Shown here piece after piece: positions 37,152-46,294 of a stretch of 64,000 nt of DNA. The stretch lies in the NCBI GenBank assembly GCA_963767715.1, contig CAVYFA010000001.1:434001-498000 (forward strand). The letters run 5' to 3'. The notes beneath the pieces were generated by a model that was not told the DNA's origin, did not search any database, and worked only from the letters and a program-made list of their open reading frames with translations. This stretch comes from CAVSXS01 sp963767715. GTDB lineage: Bacteria > Chloroflexota > Ktedonobacteria > Ktedonobacterales > Ktedonobacteraceae. The position numbers were made by a program, and so were the translations under genes. Position 1 is the first letter of the stretch. Each line of letters starts with the position of its first letter.

Positions 37152-37626
37152 ATGAACGAGGATCAAGCCTTCCTCGAGGAGTTGAGGCGGCAGGAGGAGG
37201 ATATCCAATTTACGAGCTTTACCAACGAAACTGCGCTTTCTGTTGGTTTAGCGCTGCTGCGGGAAGCGAGCAAACGGAGCAAGCCGGTGGCGATAGATAT
37301 TACACGCGGTGGCCAACAGCTCTTTCACTTCGCGATGGCGAGGGACCTCCATCGACAACGGCGAGTGGATCAAGCGCAAGAACCGGGTGGTCAACCGCTT
37401 CGGACACAGCTCGTACTACATGGGCATGTACTTACAGAACGCGGGCCAGACGATGGAAGAGAAGTACTTGCTCCCATCGTCTGAGTATGCCGCGCATGGA
37501 GGCGCGTTTCCGCTCATCATCAGGGATGTCGGGGTGGTGGGCACCATTACGGTTTCGGGTCTTCCACAGCAGGAAGATCACGAACTGGTCGTAACGACCC
37601 TGAAACAATTTTTGGGTTCTCAATGA
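37152..37626 (+). CDS. UPF0303 / HbpS-like heme-degrading protein, frameshifted near 37345
   Basis: About 157 residues when repaired. The start (MNEDQAFLEELRRQEEDIQF) and the region SKPVAIDITRGGQQLFHFAM lie in one frame. EGTSIDNGEWIKRKNRVVNR and FGHSSYYMGMYLQN lie in another; one extra base near 37345 divides them. The family folds like HbpS and includes heme-binding and heme-degrading members. It follows the cyclase gene by 41 nt, same strand. Its 3' end overlaps the convergent MFS gene by 80 nt. Confidence 0.8.
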
Positions 37627-38875
37627 CATCCTTGCGAAAATCGCGCCTGCGCATGATGAAACCGAACGCAGCCAGGACGACCGCGGTTCCACCAGCCACG
37701 ATGAAAGCCAGTTGCGTTCCACCGCTATCTGCCAGCGCGCCTGCCAGCAGCGCTCCAAAGGAATTGGTGCCTGAGAAGATGTAGCTGTAGAGACCCGCGA
37801 CGCGCCCCTGGAGGTATCCCGGTGAAGCAAGCTGCACGAGACTATTGGTATTGGAGGTGTAGAGCGTGTAGCAGATGCCGGTGACGAGCAGCGCAAGCAC
37901 CGCGCCGACAACCGTGTACTGCGCGGCCAGCGTCAATTCTCCGATACCAAATCCTGCCGCGCTGAGCAGCAAGATGCGCCACGTTGCCCGCCCAAGTGAG
38001 GCGGAGATGAGGGCGCCAATCAGCGCACCCGCTCCAAAACAGGCGGTGAGCAGACCATAGACCTGCGCACCCTGGTGGAGCGTATTGCTGGCGACGAGCG
38101 GCAGCAATACCGTGAAGTTGATGCTGGCGGTACAGATGAATAGGAAGATCGTTAAAGCCAGCCACACGGTCGGCGTGCGCTTCACGTAGCCAAGTCCCTC
38201 GCCAATGCTCCGCAAGACCGATGGCCTGCCGTGTCGCTCGATGGGCAGAAACTCATCCACGCGCATCATAAGCAGCGCTATGACGACGGCAGCGTAACTG
38301 ATCGCGTCGATGGCGAAACAAATGCTGACGCCGAATGCAGCGATGAGCAAGCCGCCCACGCCAGGGCCAATGATGCGGGTAGCATTCGCCACACTCGAGT
38401 TGAGCGCGATAGCGTTGGGCAGTTCTTCACGACCGACCATCTGGAAAATGAAAGCCTGCCGGCTGGGATTATTCAGGATTAGCACGAGGCCGCGAATTGC
38501 CGCAATGACAAAGACTTCCCACACAATCACCAGGTGCAAAAATGTAAGAACAGCAACCAGGCCACTACAGAGCCCGAGCGCAATCTGTGTCCAGAGCAGC
38601 GTTATACGATGGTCGAAGCGATCGCTGAGCGCGCCGCCAAACAGACCGAATAACACATAGGGACCGAATTGCCAGAAGATCAGCATGCCAACCGCAAACG
38701 CTGAATGCGTCAACTCGAGCACAAGCCAGGCCATCGCGGCGCTTTGCAGCCAGGTGCCGATCTGCGAGAGGAACTGTCCAGAAAAGTACAGCCGGTAGTT
38801 ATGATGCTCGCGTAAGCTCGCAAAGGTGCGTCCACTTAATAACTTGCCGCCAGGAGCGTGAAGAGAGAGCTTCAT
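37547..38875 (-). CDS. MFS transporter (EntS-like, drug or siderophore exporter class)
   Basis: A 442-residue protein with about 12 TM helices. The start of the core has YFSGQFLSQIGTWLQSAAMA and the loop 2-3 motif GALSDRFDHR. It resembles the EntS/MFS_3 exporter class. Its start overlaps the MarR stop by 4 nt, so it is cotranscribed with, and likely controlled by, that regulator. The substrate is unknown. Confidence 0.9.
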   Translation of the reverse strand: MKLSLHAPGGKLLSGRTFASLREHHNYRLYFSGQFLSQIGTWLQSAAMAWLVLELTHSAFAVGMLIFWQFGPYVLFGLFGGALSDRFDHRITLLWTQIALGLCSGLVAVLTFLHLVIVWEVFVIAAIRGLVLILNNPSRQAFIFQMVGREELPNAIALNSSVANATRIIGPGVGGLLIAAFGVSICFAIDAISYAAVVIALLMMRVDEFLPIERHGRPSVLRSIGEGLGYVKRTPTVWLALTIFLFICTASINFTVLLPLVASNTLHQGAQVYGLLTACFGAGALIGALISASLGRATWRILLLSAAGFGIGELTLAAQYTVVGAVLALLVTGICYTLYTSNTNSLVQLASPGYLQGRVAGLYSYIFSGTNSFGALLAGALADSGGTQLAFIVAGGTAVVLAAFGFIMRRRDFRKDVIENPKIVSGSLRPVRDLPAVEDPKP

Positions 38876-39357
38876 GCATCACGCCTCGCTAGCTGCTGCA
38901 ACGGTTCAATCGCGACAGCGATGGCAGCAAGCGCATCAGGCGCGAGTGTTTCCAGGCGGGTCGCAAGCCACGCTGTGCGACGTTCCCGCAGCGTCTGTAA
39001 TACCTGGCCTCCGATTTCCGTAATGCTTAGAACGACACGCCGCCTGTCATTAGGATTGTTGCGTGATCGCTCGACAAATCCAGCCGCTTCAAGCTTGTCG
39101 ATATGGCAGACCAGCGTTGGGGCGCTCATATGCTCCTGGTCGGCGAGTTCGCCCAGGCCGATACCTGGCGAGCGCTGTATCGCCGCGAGCAGGCTCGCCT
39201 GTGTACTCGTAACGCCGAGTTCATGCGCTTCGTTGCGCAGGTAGCGATACAGGCGCATGAGCACAGGGCGCAACTGGCTGGCGACCGTGAGCACATCAGG
39301 AGCTTCAGGAGCAGTTCCAGGCTGGGAACGAGAGGCGCTATATGATTCACTTCCCAT
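38872..39357 (-). CDS. MarR-family transcriptional regulator
   Basis: About 161 residues. The winged helix is recognisable: LGVTSTQASLLAAIQRSPGI, GLGELADQEHMSAPTLVCHI, then the wing FVERSRNNPNDRRRVVLSI. I chose ATG 39357 (MGSESYSAS); an ATG five codons upstream is also open. A perfect inverted repeat stands upstream at 39398-39422, the likely self-regulatory operator. It represses, most likely, itself and the MFS exporter. Confidence 0.9.
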   Translation of the reverse strand: MGSESYSASRSQPGTAPEAPDVLTVASQLRPVLMRLYRYLRNEAHELGVTSTQASLLAAIQRSPGIGLGELADQEHMSAPTLVCHIDKLEAAGFVERSRNNPNDRRRVVLSITEIGGQVLQTLRERRTAWLATRLETLAPDALAAIAVAIEPLQQLARRDA

Positions 39358-39397
39358 ATATATTATCTCCATTCGTAAGAGTGTAAGGATTGGTTCG

Positions 39398-39422
39398 ATA
39401 TAGTTAGTTAGACTAACTATAT
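39398..39422. promoter_or_regulatory. MarR-type operator, perfect 11-bp inverted repeat
   Basis: The arms ATATAGTTAGT and ACTAACTATAT are exact complements around a TAG spacer. The TTAG/CTAA core is typical of MarR sites. A minus-strand TATAAT (39421-39426) overlaps its edge, so binding would block the promoter. Confidence 0.8.
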
Positions 39423-39630
39423 TATATACTACGGAGGCGATAATGTCTAACTCAGCATCAATCAGGTAGACATTTGGAGAAAAGGGCTGTCATCCCTTGG
39501 TCAGTGCCGCCATCATCGGCGCGTCACGCCCTGGCAACTGTACCCTACTACGTCATTTGTTGCACCTTGCCTTGTAGTGTATCCAGGTTTTAGAATGCTA
39601 GAAGAGAGAAAAGGTAAGGAGAAACGAAGC

Positions 39631-41367
39631 ATGCAGACACAAGACGTTCCAGAAGGTACGGCACAATTACACGGATTTGATGAATTCGTGCGCGGCATTA
39701 TGCGGGACTGGAAGGTGCCAGGGCTGGCTATTGCTGTCATCAAAGACGGTGAAGTGATTTTCTCACAGGGCTTCGGCAAGCGAGATGTAGATGCGGGGTT
39801 GGATGTAACGACGCAGACACTCTTTCCGATCGCATCCTGTACAAAAGCCTTTACGACCACCTCTATGGCAATCCTGGCGGATGAAGGAAAGCTGGATTGG
39901 GATACGCCGGTGAAGCGCTACCTGCCGGCGTTTAAACTGTACGACCTGTTCGCCAGTGAACATATGACGCCGCGCGATCTCGTCACGCACCGCTCCGGCC
40001 TGCCGCGCCACGATCTCATGTGGTATAACTCTTCCGCCACCCGGCAAGAACTGTTCGACCGGCTGCAATATCTCGAGCCGAACAAGGATTTGCGCGCCGT
40101 CTTGCAGTATCAGAACCTGATGTACATGGCGGCGGGCTACCTGGTCGGGCAGATCGCCGGCCAAAGCTGGGAAGACTTCGTGCAGCAGCGCATTTTTGAC
40201 CGGCTTGGGATGAGCAGCAGCCTGTTCTCCTCGAGCGCGGCCCAGGAAACGGTTGATTTCTCTTTCCCCTACAAAGAGGAGAAGGACGAGGTCAAGAAGA
40301 TACCCTTTTACGAGGGCCAGTGGTCGATCGCTCCGGCAGGCGCGATCGTATCCAGCGTTGCCGATATGAGCAAGTGGGTGCTACTCCACTTAAACAAGGG
40401 CAAGCACGAAGGCGCGCAGATTGTTTCTGAAAACCAGGTCGTCCAGATGCACGCGCCGCAGATGGTGGCACCCGTCACCTTCCCATTCGCCGAGATGCCG
40501 ATCTCCAGCTACGGGCTTGGCTGGTTCGTCGAGCCGTACAGGGGGCGCATGATGGCCGAGCACGGCGGCAACATTGACGGCTTCAGCTCGCTCGTCACCC
40601 TGCTGCCCGAGCAGAACGTCGGGGTGGTAGTTCTCACCAACCTGAATGGCATTCCCGTGCCCAACATTCTCGCCTACAACATCTACGATCGGCTGCTTGG
40701 ACTGGATGAAGTGGCATGGAGCGAACGGCTCATGAAGTTCTGGAAGGCCTTCAAAGAAGCCGAGGAGAAGGGGAAGGAGAAAACCGAGGCCGACCGCGTA
40801 GCCAACACGCATCCATCCCACGCGCTCGATGCCTATGCCGGCGAATACGAGCATCCGGGATACGGCATCTTCTCGGTCGAGTTGGAGGACGACGAGCTGA
40901 AAGGGACGTTCAACTCGATGACCAGCGCGCTCAAGCACTACCACTACGACATCTTCGAGCTGGTCATCGAAAAGTTCGACACGCGCATGAAGGTCTCCTT
41001 CTTCACCAACGTCAGAGGAGATATCGGCAGTCTGAGCGCCCCGCTCGAGCCAACCGTGAAGGACATCGTCTTCCTGCGCCTGCCTCCCAGGGACATGACG
41101 GACAGGAACTTCCTCGAGCGCTTTGTCGGCGAATACGAGGTGATGGGTCTGACGATGACAATCGCGCTCAAGGGAGAGCAATCGCTGGTGGTGTCGCTGC
41201 CTATGCAGCCAGAGTTCGAGCTGGTACCCTACAAAGGCAACACCTTCCACCTGAAAGGACTCTCCGGCTACAGCATCGAATTCAAGCTCGACGAAGCTGG
41301 CGACGTGACCGAGGCTATAGTAGAGCAGCCGTCTGGTGTAATGACCGCGACGAGGAAGGCGAGCTGA
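39631..41367 (+). CDS. Serine hydrolase, beta-lactamase (class C) family with DUF3471-type C-terminus
   Basis: About 578 residues. The catalytic SxxK is in PIASCTKAFTTTS, the Tyr motif is probably YQNLMYMAAGY, and the third motif is EHGGNIDGF. The C-terminal 170 residues form the beta-rich domain often joined to this family (peptidase or esterase). No signal peptide is seen. I chose ATG 39631 (AAGGAG upstream); earlier in-frame ATGs exist at 39577 and 39595. The next gene starts 1 nt after the stop. Confidence 0.88.
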   Translation: MQTQDVPEGTAQLHGFDEFVRGIMRDWKVPGLAIAVIKDGEVIFSQGFGKRDVDAGLDVTTQTLFPIASCTKAFTTTSMAILADEGKLDWDTPVKRYLPAFKLYDLFASEHMTPRDLVTHRSGLPRHDLMWYNSSATRQELFDRLQYLEPNKDLRAVLQYQNLMYMAAGYLVGQIAGQSWEDFVQQRIFDRLGMSSSLFSSSAAQETVDFSFPYKEEKDEVKKIPFYEGQWSIAPAGAIVSSVADMSKWVLLHLNKGKHEGAQIVSENQVVQMHAPQMVAPVTFPFAEMPISSYGLGWFVEPYRGRMMAEHGGNIDGFSSLVTLLPEQNVGVVVLTNLNGIPVPNILAYNIYDRLLGLDEVAWSERLMKFWKAFKEAEEKGKEKTEADRVANTHPSHALDAYAGEYEHPGYGIFSVELEDDELKGTFNSMTSALKHYHYDIFELVIEKFDTRMKVSFFTNVRGDIGSLSAPLEPTVKDIVFLRLPPRDMTDRNFLERFVGEYEVMGLTMTIALKGEQSLVVSLPMQPEFELVPYKGNTFHLKGLSGYSIEFKLDEAGDVTEAIVEQPSGVMTATRKAS

Positions 41368-41368
41368 T

Positions 41369-42310
41369 ATGGTAAACGATAACAAGACAATTGGCCTGGT
41401 CGTCCAGGCGACGGATGTGGCCAGCACGATTAGCAGGATACGCGAGGCGGAGCAGGCAGGTATTCAGCAGGTATGGATGACGCAATCGGCCGGCATGCTG
41501 GATACCCTGACGCTCTTCGCGGTAGCGGCAACGCAGACAACGAGCGTTCGACTGGGCACGTCCATCGCGCCGGTCTATCCCCGCCATCCCCTGGTGATGG
41601 CGCAGCAAGCGGCGACCATCGATGCGCTCGCGCCGGGACGCCTGCGGCTGGGCGTTGGCACCAGTCACCGGCATGTAATCGAAAACATGTACGGCCTCGC
41701 GATGCCGTCCCCACTGGCGTATTTGCGCGAATACGTCGAGGTGTTGCGCCAGGTGCTATGGGAAGGGCGCGTTGATCACAAGGGGAAATTCTTCAGGGTC
41801 TCTGCCTCTATCCCTCGCCCGGCACAGGTGCCTTTGCTCATCTCAGCGCTGGGTGAGAAGGCTTTTCGTCTGGCTGGTGAGATAGCAGATGGCGCGATTT
41901 CGTGGGTATGCCCGGTGCCTTATCTGCTTGATACAGCCTTGCCCGCGCTGCGGGCCGGGGCCCAGGCGCGAAATCGACCTGCTCCACCGCTTGTTGCGCA
42001 TGTTCTGTTGGCGATGAGTAGCGATGAAGTGGCGGTACAGGCGGCAGCAGCGAAACGCGTCTCGTTCTACACGAAAGCGCCATTTTACATTCACATGTTT
42101 AATGCGGCGGGCTTTCCTATTGGCGAGGATGGAGCCGGGGTCGATGCGCTGGTCAAGGCACTGGTGATAGCAGGGAACGAAGCCCAGGTGGAGACGCGCC
42201 TGCGAGAGCTGCTTGCGAGCGGCCTGGACGAGCTGATGCTGATGCTGGTGCCGGTGGCGGACGAGGCGAGCGAACGTGCGCAGTTGATACGGGTGATGGG
42301 GGCGTTGTAG
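41369..42310 (+). CDS. LLM-class flavin/F420-dependent oxidoreductase
   Basis: A 313-residue luciferase-like TIM-barrel protein. Typical segments: TSVRLGTSIAPVYPRHPLVM, LAPGRLRLGVGTSHRHVIEN and YLREYVEVLRQVLWEGRVDH. Arrangement fits F420-linked members. It is coupled to the serine hydrolase gene. Substrate unknown. Confidence 0.87.
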   Translation: MVNDNKTIGLVVQATDVASTISRIREAEQAGIQQVWMTQSAGMLDTLTLFAVAATQTTSVRLGTSIAPVYPRHPLVMAQQAATIDALAPGRLRLGVGTSHRHVIENMYGLAMPSPLAYLREYVEVLRQVLWEGRVDHKGKFFRVSASIPRPAQVPLLISALGEKAFRLAGEIADGAISWVCPVPYLLDTALPALRAGAQARNRPAPPLVAHVLLAMSSDEVAVQAAAAKRVSFYTKAPFYIHMFNAAGFPIGEDGAGVDALVKALVIAGNEAQVETRLRELLASGLDELMLMLVPVADEASERAQLIRVMGAL

Positions 42311-42390
42311 AAACCGGAAACCCAGGCGAGAGGCTATCTGATCTATAGGGGCGAGGAAGGCTTTACACGGGTAGGGTTTTCAAGAAAGGG

Positions 42391-42540
42391 ACCAGCGAGG
42401 CAGAGGGAATGGAAGGCACCCGCAAGCTGGTCTCGTATCTATGGGTAGGCATCGGCTTTTTGAACCAGCGAGGCAGGGGGAATGGAAGGCACCCGCAAGG
42501 GGCCCCGCCTCCCATCCCAACCACCCCTGCCTCTACGGGT
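42391..42540. repeat. Two direct repeats of 36 nt, family B
   Basis: ACCAGCGAGGCAGAGGGAAT at 42391 and its near copy at 42464 each continue GGAAGGCACCCGCAAG. The second leads into a C-rich arm and CCTGCCTCTACGGG. No gene fits this stretch. Confidence 0.75.
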
Positions 42541-42552
42541 ATTGATGAGCCC

Positions 42553-43449
42553 TTACTGAGAATGATGGCCGGTGAGGCGGGCTACTATGGGGGCGAAGTT
42601 TTCCATTTGTGCCGCGTAGATCTGGAGGTATGAGAAGCCGTAGCGGTCGCGCTGCTCCAGGAGGTGGTCGACGGCCTGGTTGGTGGTCATGGGGCGCTTT
42701 GGAAGTGGGGGGGCTCCCGATTGGGAAGAGAGTTCGGCCGGGCTGTCGGTGAGGACGATGTCAAAGATGGTCTGGCTCAGTTCCAGGTGGGCGAAGCGCG
42801 GGCCGGCGGCTTCTTTGATCCAGTTGATCTTTTGCTCTAAGGGGGCATCGGTTGGACCGGTGCCGGGCCGCGTCATTCTTAAACCTATGGCAACGATATC
42901 GGCTTCTCGCGCGGCTAATTTGAGCATGCGCTCTCCGGAACCTGCTACGAGTATGGGCATGTGTGGCTTCTGGACGGTCTGGATGTTTCCTTTCAACCCG
43001 GTAACCGTGTAGTATTTCCCGGTGAAATTGACCGTCTCCTGGGTGAAGAGTTGTTTCAACAATTGGAGGGCTTCTTCCACGTGACCGACACGGGTGCCTG
43101 GGCTCGCGAACGGGATGCCCATCTGTTGAAATTCTGTGGGTCCGACACCTGCTCCCAGGCCAAGTTCAAAGCGGCCTTCTGAGAGCAGATCGAGGGTGGC
43201 GGCTTCTCTGGCGACCAGTACGGGGTGGCGATACTCATTACAAAGCACGTAAGTGCCCAGGCGCAGCGATGTCGTTGCCCCGGCGGCGACCGACAGGGCG
43301 ATGAGGGGCGCCAGGCTGCCTACTGACGTACGATCCGGCAGAAGCAGGGTGGAGTAGCCGAGCTCCTCGGCCCGGCGGGCTGTGGTGATCCAGGCGCTAC
43401 GAGATGGGGCATGTGCGCCGACGACGCCGAAACGAAATGGTTGAGGCAT
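42553..43449 (-). CDS. LLM-class F420-dependent oxidoreductase
   Basis: A 298-residue luciferase-like protein, only distantly similar to the one at 41369. Segments: FRFGVVGAHAPSRSAWITTA, TTSLRLGTYVLCNEYRHPVL and LSEGRFELGLGAGVGPTEF. It fits the TIGR03621-type F420 group as I know it. Convergent with the first LLM gene. Confidence 0.87.
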   Translation of the reverse strand: MPQPFRFGVVGAHAPSRSAWITTARRAEELGYSTLLLPDRTSVGSLAPLIALSVAAGATTSLRLGTYVLCNEYRHPVLVAREAATLDLLSEGRFELGLGAGVGPTEFQQMGIPFASPGTRVGHVEEALQLLKQLFTQETVNFTGKYYTVTGLKGNIQTVQKPHMPILVAGSGERMLKLAAREADIVAIGLRMTRPGTGPTDAPLEQKINWIKEAAGPRFAHLELSQTIFDIVLTDSPAELSSQSGAPPLPKRPMTTNQAVDHLLEQRDRYGFSYLQIYAAQMENFAPIVARLTGHHSQ

Positions 43450-43710
43450 GATTCAATATCTTTCTAGAGCTTTCCTTTTTCTCATCTTACCATATCTCTT
43501 TCTTGACCAAAAGGTTGTCGCGGTCGGCAGTAAGATCCTTCCCCTTCGCTGCGCTCAGGGCTTCGGCTCACATGCTCAGGATGATTGTAATCCGCATGTC
43601 AATCTCATCAGGGAGCAGGGTGTATGAAAATGTTGTGGGCAAAAACTTGGTACAATGTACTTACTGGCAAATCGTAGATAATATCGAAGTCTGAATGAAG
43701 GAGAGAAAAC

Positions 43711-44520
43711 GTGAGCACAGATAATGACTATGAGAAAGGCTATGCCACGGTCAACGGTCTCAATATCTACTATGAGATACATGGGAGCGGGGAGCCGCTG
43801 GTAGTGCTTCCTGGGGGATTTATGACGGTTGAGGCGATGGGAGAGATTGTGCCGCTGCTTGCGGCGACGCGACGCGTCATCGGTGTCGAGCTGCAGGGGC
43901 ATGGGCACACGGGCGATATCGAGCGGCCGCTGCGCTACGAGTTGATGGCGGACGACATCGCCGCGCTGATCAGGCATCTCGGACTCGAACGGGCCGACAT
44001 TTTCGGCTATTCACTTGGGGGCGGTGTTGGCCTACAGACCGCCATCCGGCATCCAGAGGTGGTGCGCAGGCTGGCACTCGCCTCGACTGCCTTCAAGCAC
44101 GATGGCTGGTATCCTGAGGTTCAGGTGGGAATGGCCTCGATAAGCGTCGAAGGGTTCGCCGGGACCCCGATCTACGAAACGTATCTCAAAACCTCGCCCA
44201 GGCCTGAGGCGTGGCCGAGCTTTGTTGCCAGGATGAGGCAATTACTGAGCGAGGACTACGATTGGACGGAGGGTGTCGCGGCGCTCAAAATACCTACCCT
44301 GATCCTGGTTGGGGACGCAGACAGCTTGCGACTGGCGCACGTGGTGGAGTTCTTTGATCTGCTCGGCGGCGGCAAGGGGGATGGCGACTTGCGGGGTCTC
44401 CCGTCTTCCCAGCTCGCGGTGCTGCCGTCTACGACGCATGTTGGCTGGGCCCCACCGTATCATGGGATCATGACGCGGATGGAGTTGCTTCTGCCGATTC
44501 TTACGGAATTCTTTGATTAA
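43711..44520 (+). CDS. Alpha/beta hydrolase
   Basis: A 269-residue hydrolase with GTG start (AAGGAG upstream). Oxyanion HGSGEPLVVLPGG, nucleophile elbow GYSLGGGVG, acid in LILVGDADSL, and final His in STTHVGW. Substrate unknown; it is close in form to small esterases and haloperoxidase-like hydrolases. Confidence 0.9.
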   Translation: MSTDNDYEKGYATVNGLNIYYEIHGSGEPLVVLPGGFMTVEAMGEIVPLLAATRRVIGVELQGHGHTGDIERPLRYELMADDIAALIRHLGLERADIFGYSLGGGVGLQTAIRHPEVVRRLALASTAFKHDGWYPEVQVGMASISVEGFAGTPIYETYLKTSPRPEAWPSFVARMRQLLSEDYDWTEGVAALKIPTLILVGDADSLRLAHVVEFFDLLGGGKGDGDLRGLPSSQLAVLPSTTHVGWAPPYHGIMTRMELLLPILTEFFD

Positions 44521-45005
44521 GAGGTCGAAGGGAGTCAAAGATGATGGCACGGCATCGAAAGTTCGTGATGACCGGAGGAAGCGCCTTCAGTATGGTGATT
44601 ACGTGGATGCAATTGGAAGGCATCGACGTGGAAGAGCGAGACGCTGGCAGGCTATCGAGTATTCACTATCTCGAGGTGAAACAGCGGGTCCGAGTTTTAG
44701 CACGGAGTATCGCCAAGCGCGCGATTTCGCCGTCATTGAAACCGGGAGATGAGGCGAGGCGCTGGGAATGCCTCCGCGGAGATCGGTAAAGGCATCGATA
44801 GAGCGTTCAGGCGTCGCTTTGAGAAATTTTGAGTTTCGTGTTCCGTTGCTGTCAATTGGTAGGCGTCGACTGTCATGTGCGGATCCTTTCGCAATTGTGG
44901 CGGGATTGTTCTCAATCAGGATAGGAGCGTTTACATCGATTGTCAACCAGAAGTGGGCAAAATAAAACCGCTTGCCCGGTCGAGGGCAAGCGGTTGCTTA
45001 CTCTA
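44521..45005. other. Gene-free stretch with no recognised gene
   Basis: Short open frames exist on both strands (for example one from 44541 to 44789 on plus) but none shows a family motif or consistent SD. It ends with the terminator listed next. Possibly decayed coding DNA. Confidence 0.5.
44966..44995 (-). terminator. Rho-independent terminator of the M23-like gene
   Basis: A perfect 12-bp stem (AACCGCTTGCCC with GGGCAAGCGGTT) and a 6-nt loop. On the minus strand the stem is followed by TTTATTTTGC, a T-tract. It lies 11 nt after the stop at 45006. Confidence 0.88.
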
Positions 45006-45515
45006 CTACAGCCAGGGGAAGACGGTCAAAACATTGACGCCCCATCTCCAGTTGCTTACGCCGTAGGCCCAGTCGGGCGTCAGGCCCACTTCAATAAACG
45101 AGCCAGAATAGCCAAGGAACTGGCCAGCGGCCACGTGCTCGCCCACGTAGACACCGCTCGTGGCGATTTGCACGTACATATATGGCGACCCACCTGCCTG
45201 GCTGGGATTGTCGAGCTGCCAGGTGATGTCCATGACGCATTCGCCATACCAACATTCTTCGTGGCTAAAGGTGATCGTGCCGGATAGCAGAGCCGTAATG
45301 GGCAAGCCTTCCGTCCACAAATCGACGCCATGCTCCAGGTTTTGCCCGTAGCTTTGAGTGATGGAGCAATGGTCCCACTCGCTACACGCGCTGGCATGCG
45401 CCTTCAAGAGCCCGGGACCCGCGAAGAACGCGGTACCTACGAAGAGCGTAACGAGTAGCACGGGTAACAGGACGCGCACTCGCAAACGCAACAATGTCGC
45501 AAAATGTTTGTTCAA
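45006..45515 (-). CDS. Secreted M23-type peptidase-like protein with degenerate active site
   Basis: About 169 residues. AGGAGG stands before TTG 45515 (LNKHFATLLRLRVRVLL), so I prefer this start. A signal peptide (VLLPVLLVTLFVGTAFFAG) is followed by SITQSYGQNLEHGVDLWTEG, where HGVDL keeps the first His and Asp of the LytM site. The later HxH motif is absent: the matching part reads GSFIEVGLTPDW. It may therefore be a non-catalytic wall-binding protein. Cysteine pairs (ACSEWDHC, CWYGEC) suggest outer disulfides. Confidence 0.75.
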   Translation of the reverse strand: MNKHFATLLRLRVRVLLPVLLVTLFVGTAFFAGPGLLKAHASACSEWDHCSITQSYGQNLEHGVDLWTEGLPITALLSGTITFSHEECWYGECVMDITWQLDNPSQAGGSPYMYVQIATSGVYVGEHVAAGQFLGYSGSFIEVGLTPDWAYGVSNWRWGVNVLTVFPWL

Positions 45516-45733
45516 TGTGTTTCCTCCTGTTTCTCTGTATACCATAGCTGTTCATATTGCTACGGGTGCGTGTATGGATTTTTGGGAGAAATGGGCTATG
45601 TGAAAGGCATAATTTGGAATGCGCGTTCGATTTCCAGCCAGAACCCGAGAAATGCGGGCGAGTTTTCACCGCTTTTTCTGGTATACTATGGACAGATGAA
45701 CGAATGTTTGAAATATGAAAAGGAGCCTGACCT

Positions 45734-46267
45734 ATGAGCAAGGATACAGCGTTGGTCGTCATCGATGCCCAGATGGGGGTCGTGGGAGAAGCCTATCAGC
45801 GCGACGAGGTGCTGGAGAACATCAATCTGTTGCTGGATCGTGCCCGCAGCAGCGGGACGCCCGTTGTGTATGTGCAGCACAATGAACAAGTCGGGATGGT
45901 GCCAGGGACGCCATTGTGGCAGATTCACCCGGCGGTGACGCCGCGCGAGAGTGAGCCCGTCATCCAGAAAGAATCGCCCGATTCGTTTCATGAGACACGT
46001 TTGCGGGAAGAGTTGGAAGCGCGCGGGATCAAACGCCTGGTCATCACCGGGGGCCAGACCCAGTATTGTGTCGATACCACCGTGCGCAGGGCAGTCGCTA
46101 GCGGCTACGACGTGCTGCTGGCCAGCGACGCGCATACCACCGAGGATAGCGAGACCTTGCCGGCGGAAAAAATTATCGCGTTCTATAACGAGACGCTGAA
46201 TGGCTTCTGGGCAGGTGAGCGCAAAGTGCGGGTACAGCCAGCCAGCGAGATTCAGTTTGCTGAGTAG
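45734..46267 (+). CDS. Isochorismatase-family cysteine hydrolase
   Basis: A 177-residue protein with the catalytic triad: Asp in LVVIDAQMGVV, Lys in PVIQKESPDSF, and Cys in GGQTQYCVDTTVRRAV. Family members cleave amides or enol ethers (nicotinamidase and others). AAGGAG supports the ATG. Confidence 0.92.
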   Translation: MSKDTALVVIDAQMGVVGEAYQRDEVLENINLLLDRARSSGTPVVYVQHNEQVGMVPGTPLWQIHPAVTPRESEPVIQKESPDSFHETRLREELEARGIKRLVITGGQTQYCVDTTVRRAVASGYDVLLASDAHTTEDSETLPAEKIIAFYNETLNGFWAGERKVRVQPASEIQFAE

Positions 46268-46294
46268 TAGAGCTTTCGCTTTGGAGGTGTATAG

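Noticed and set aside
40390..41427. A 345-codon minus-strand open frame
   Set aside because: Opposite the serine hydrolase with intact motifs; rich in His, Val and Glu as expected of a shadow.
42391..42540. 36-nt direct repeats as a mini CRISPR
   Set aside because: Only two copies, and the sequence belongs to a dispersed intergenic family.
44541..44946. Overlapping short frames on both strands as a gene
   Set aside because: No family motif or codon pattern favours either strand.
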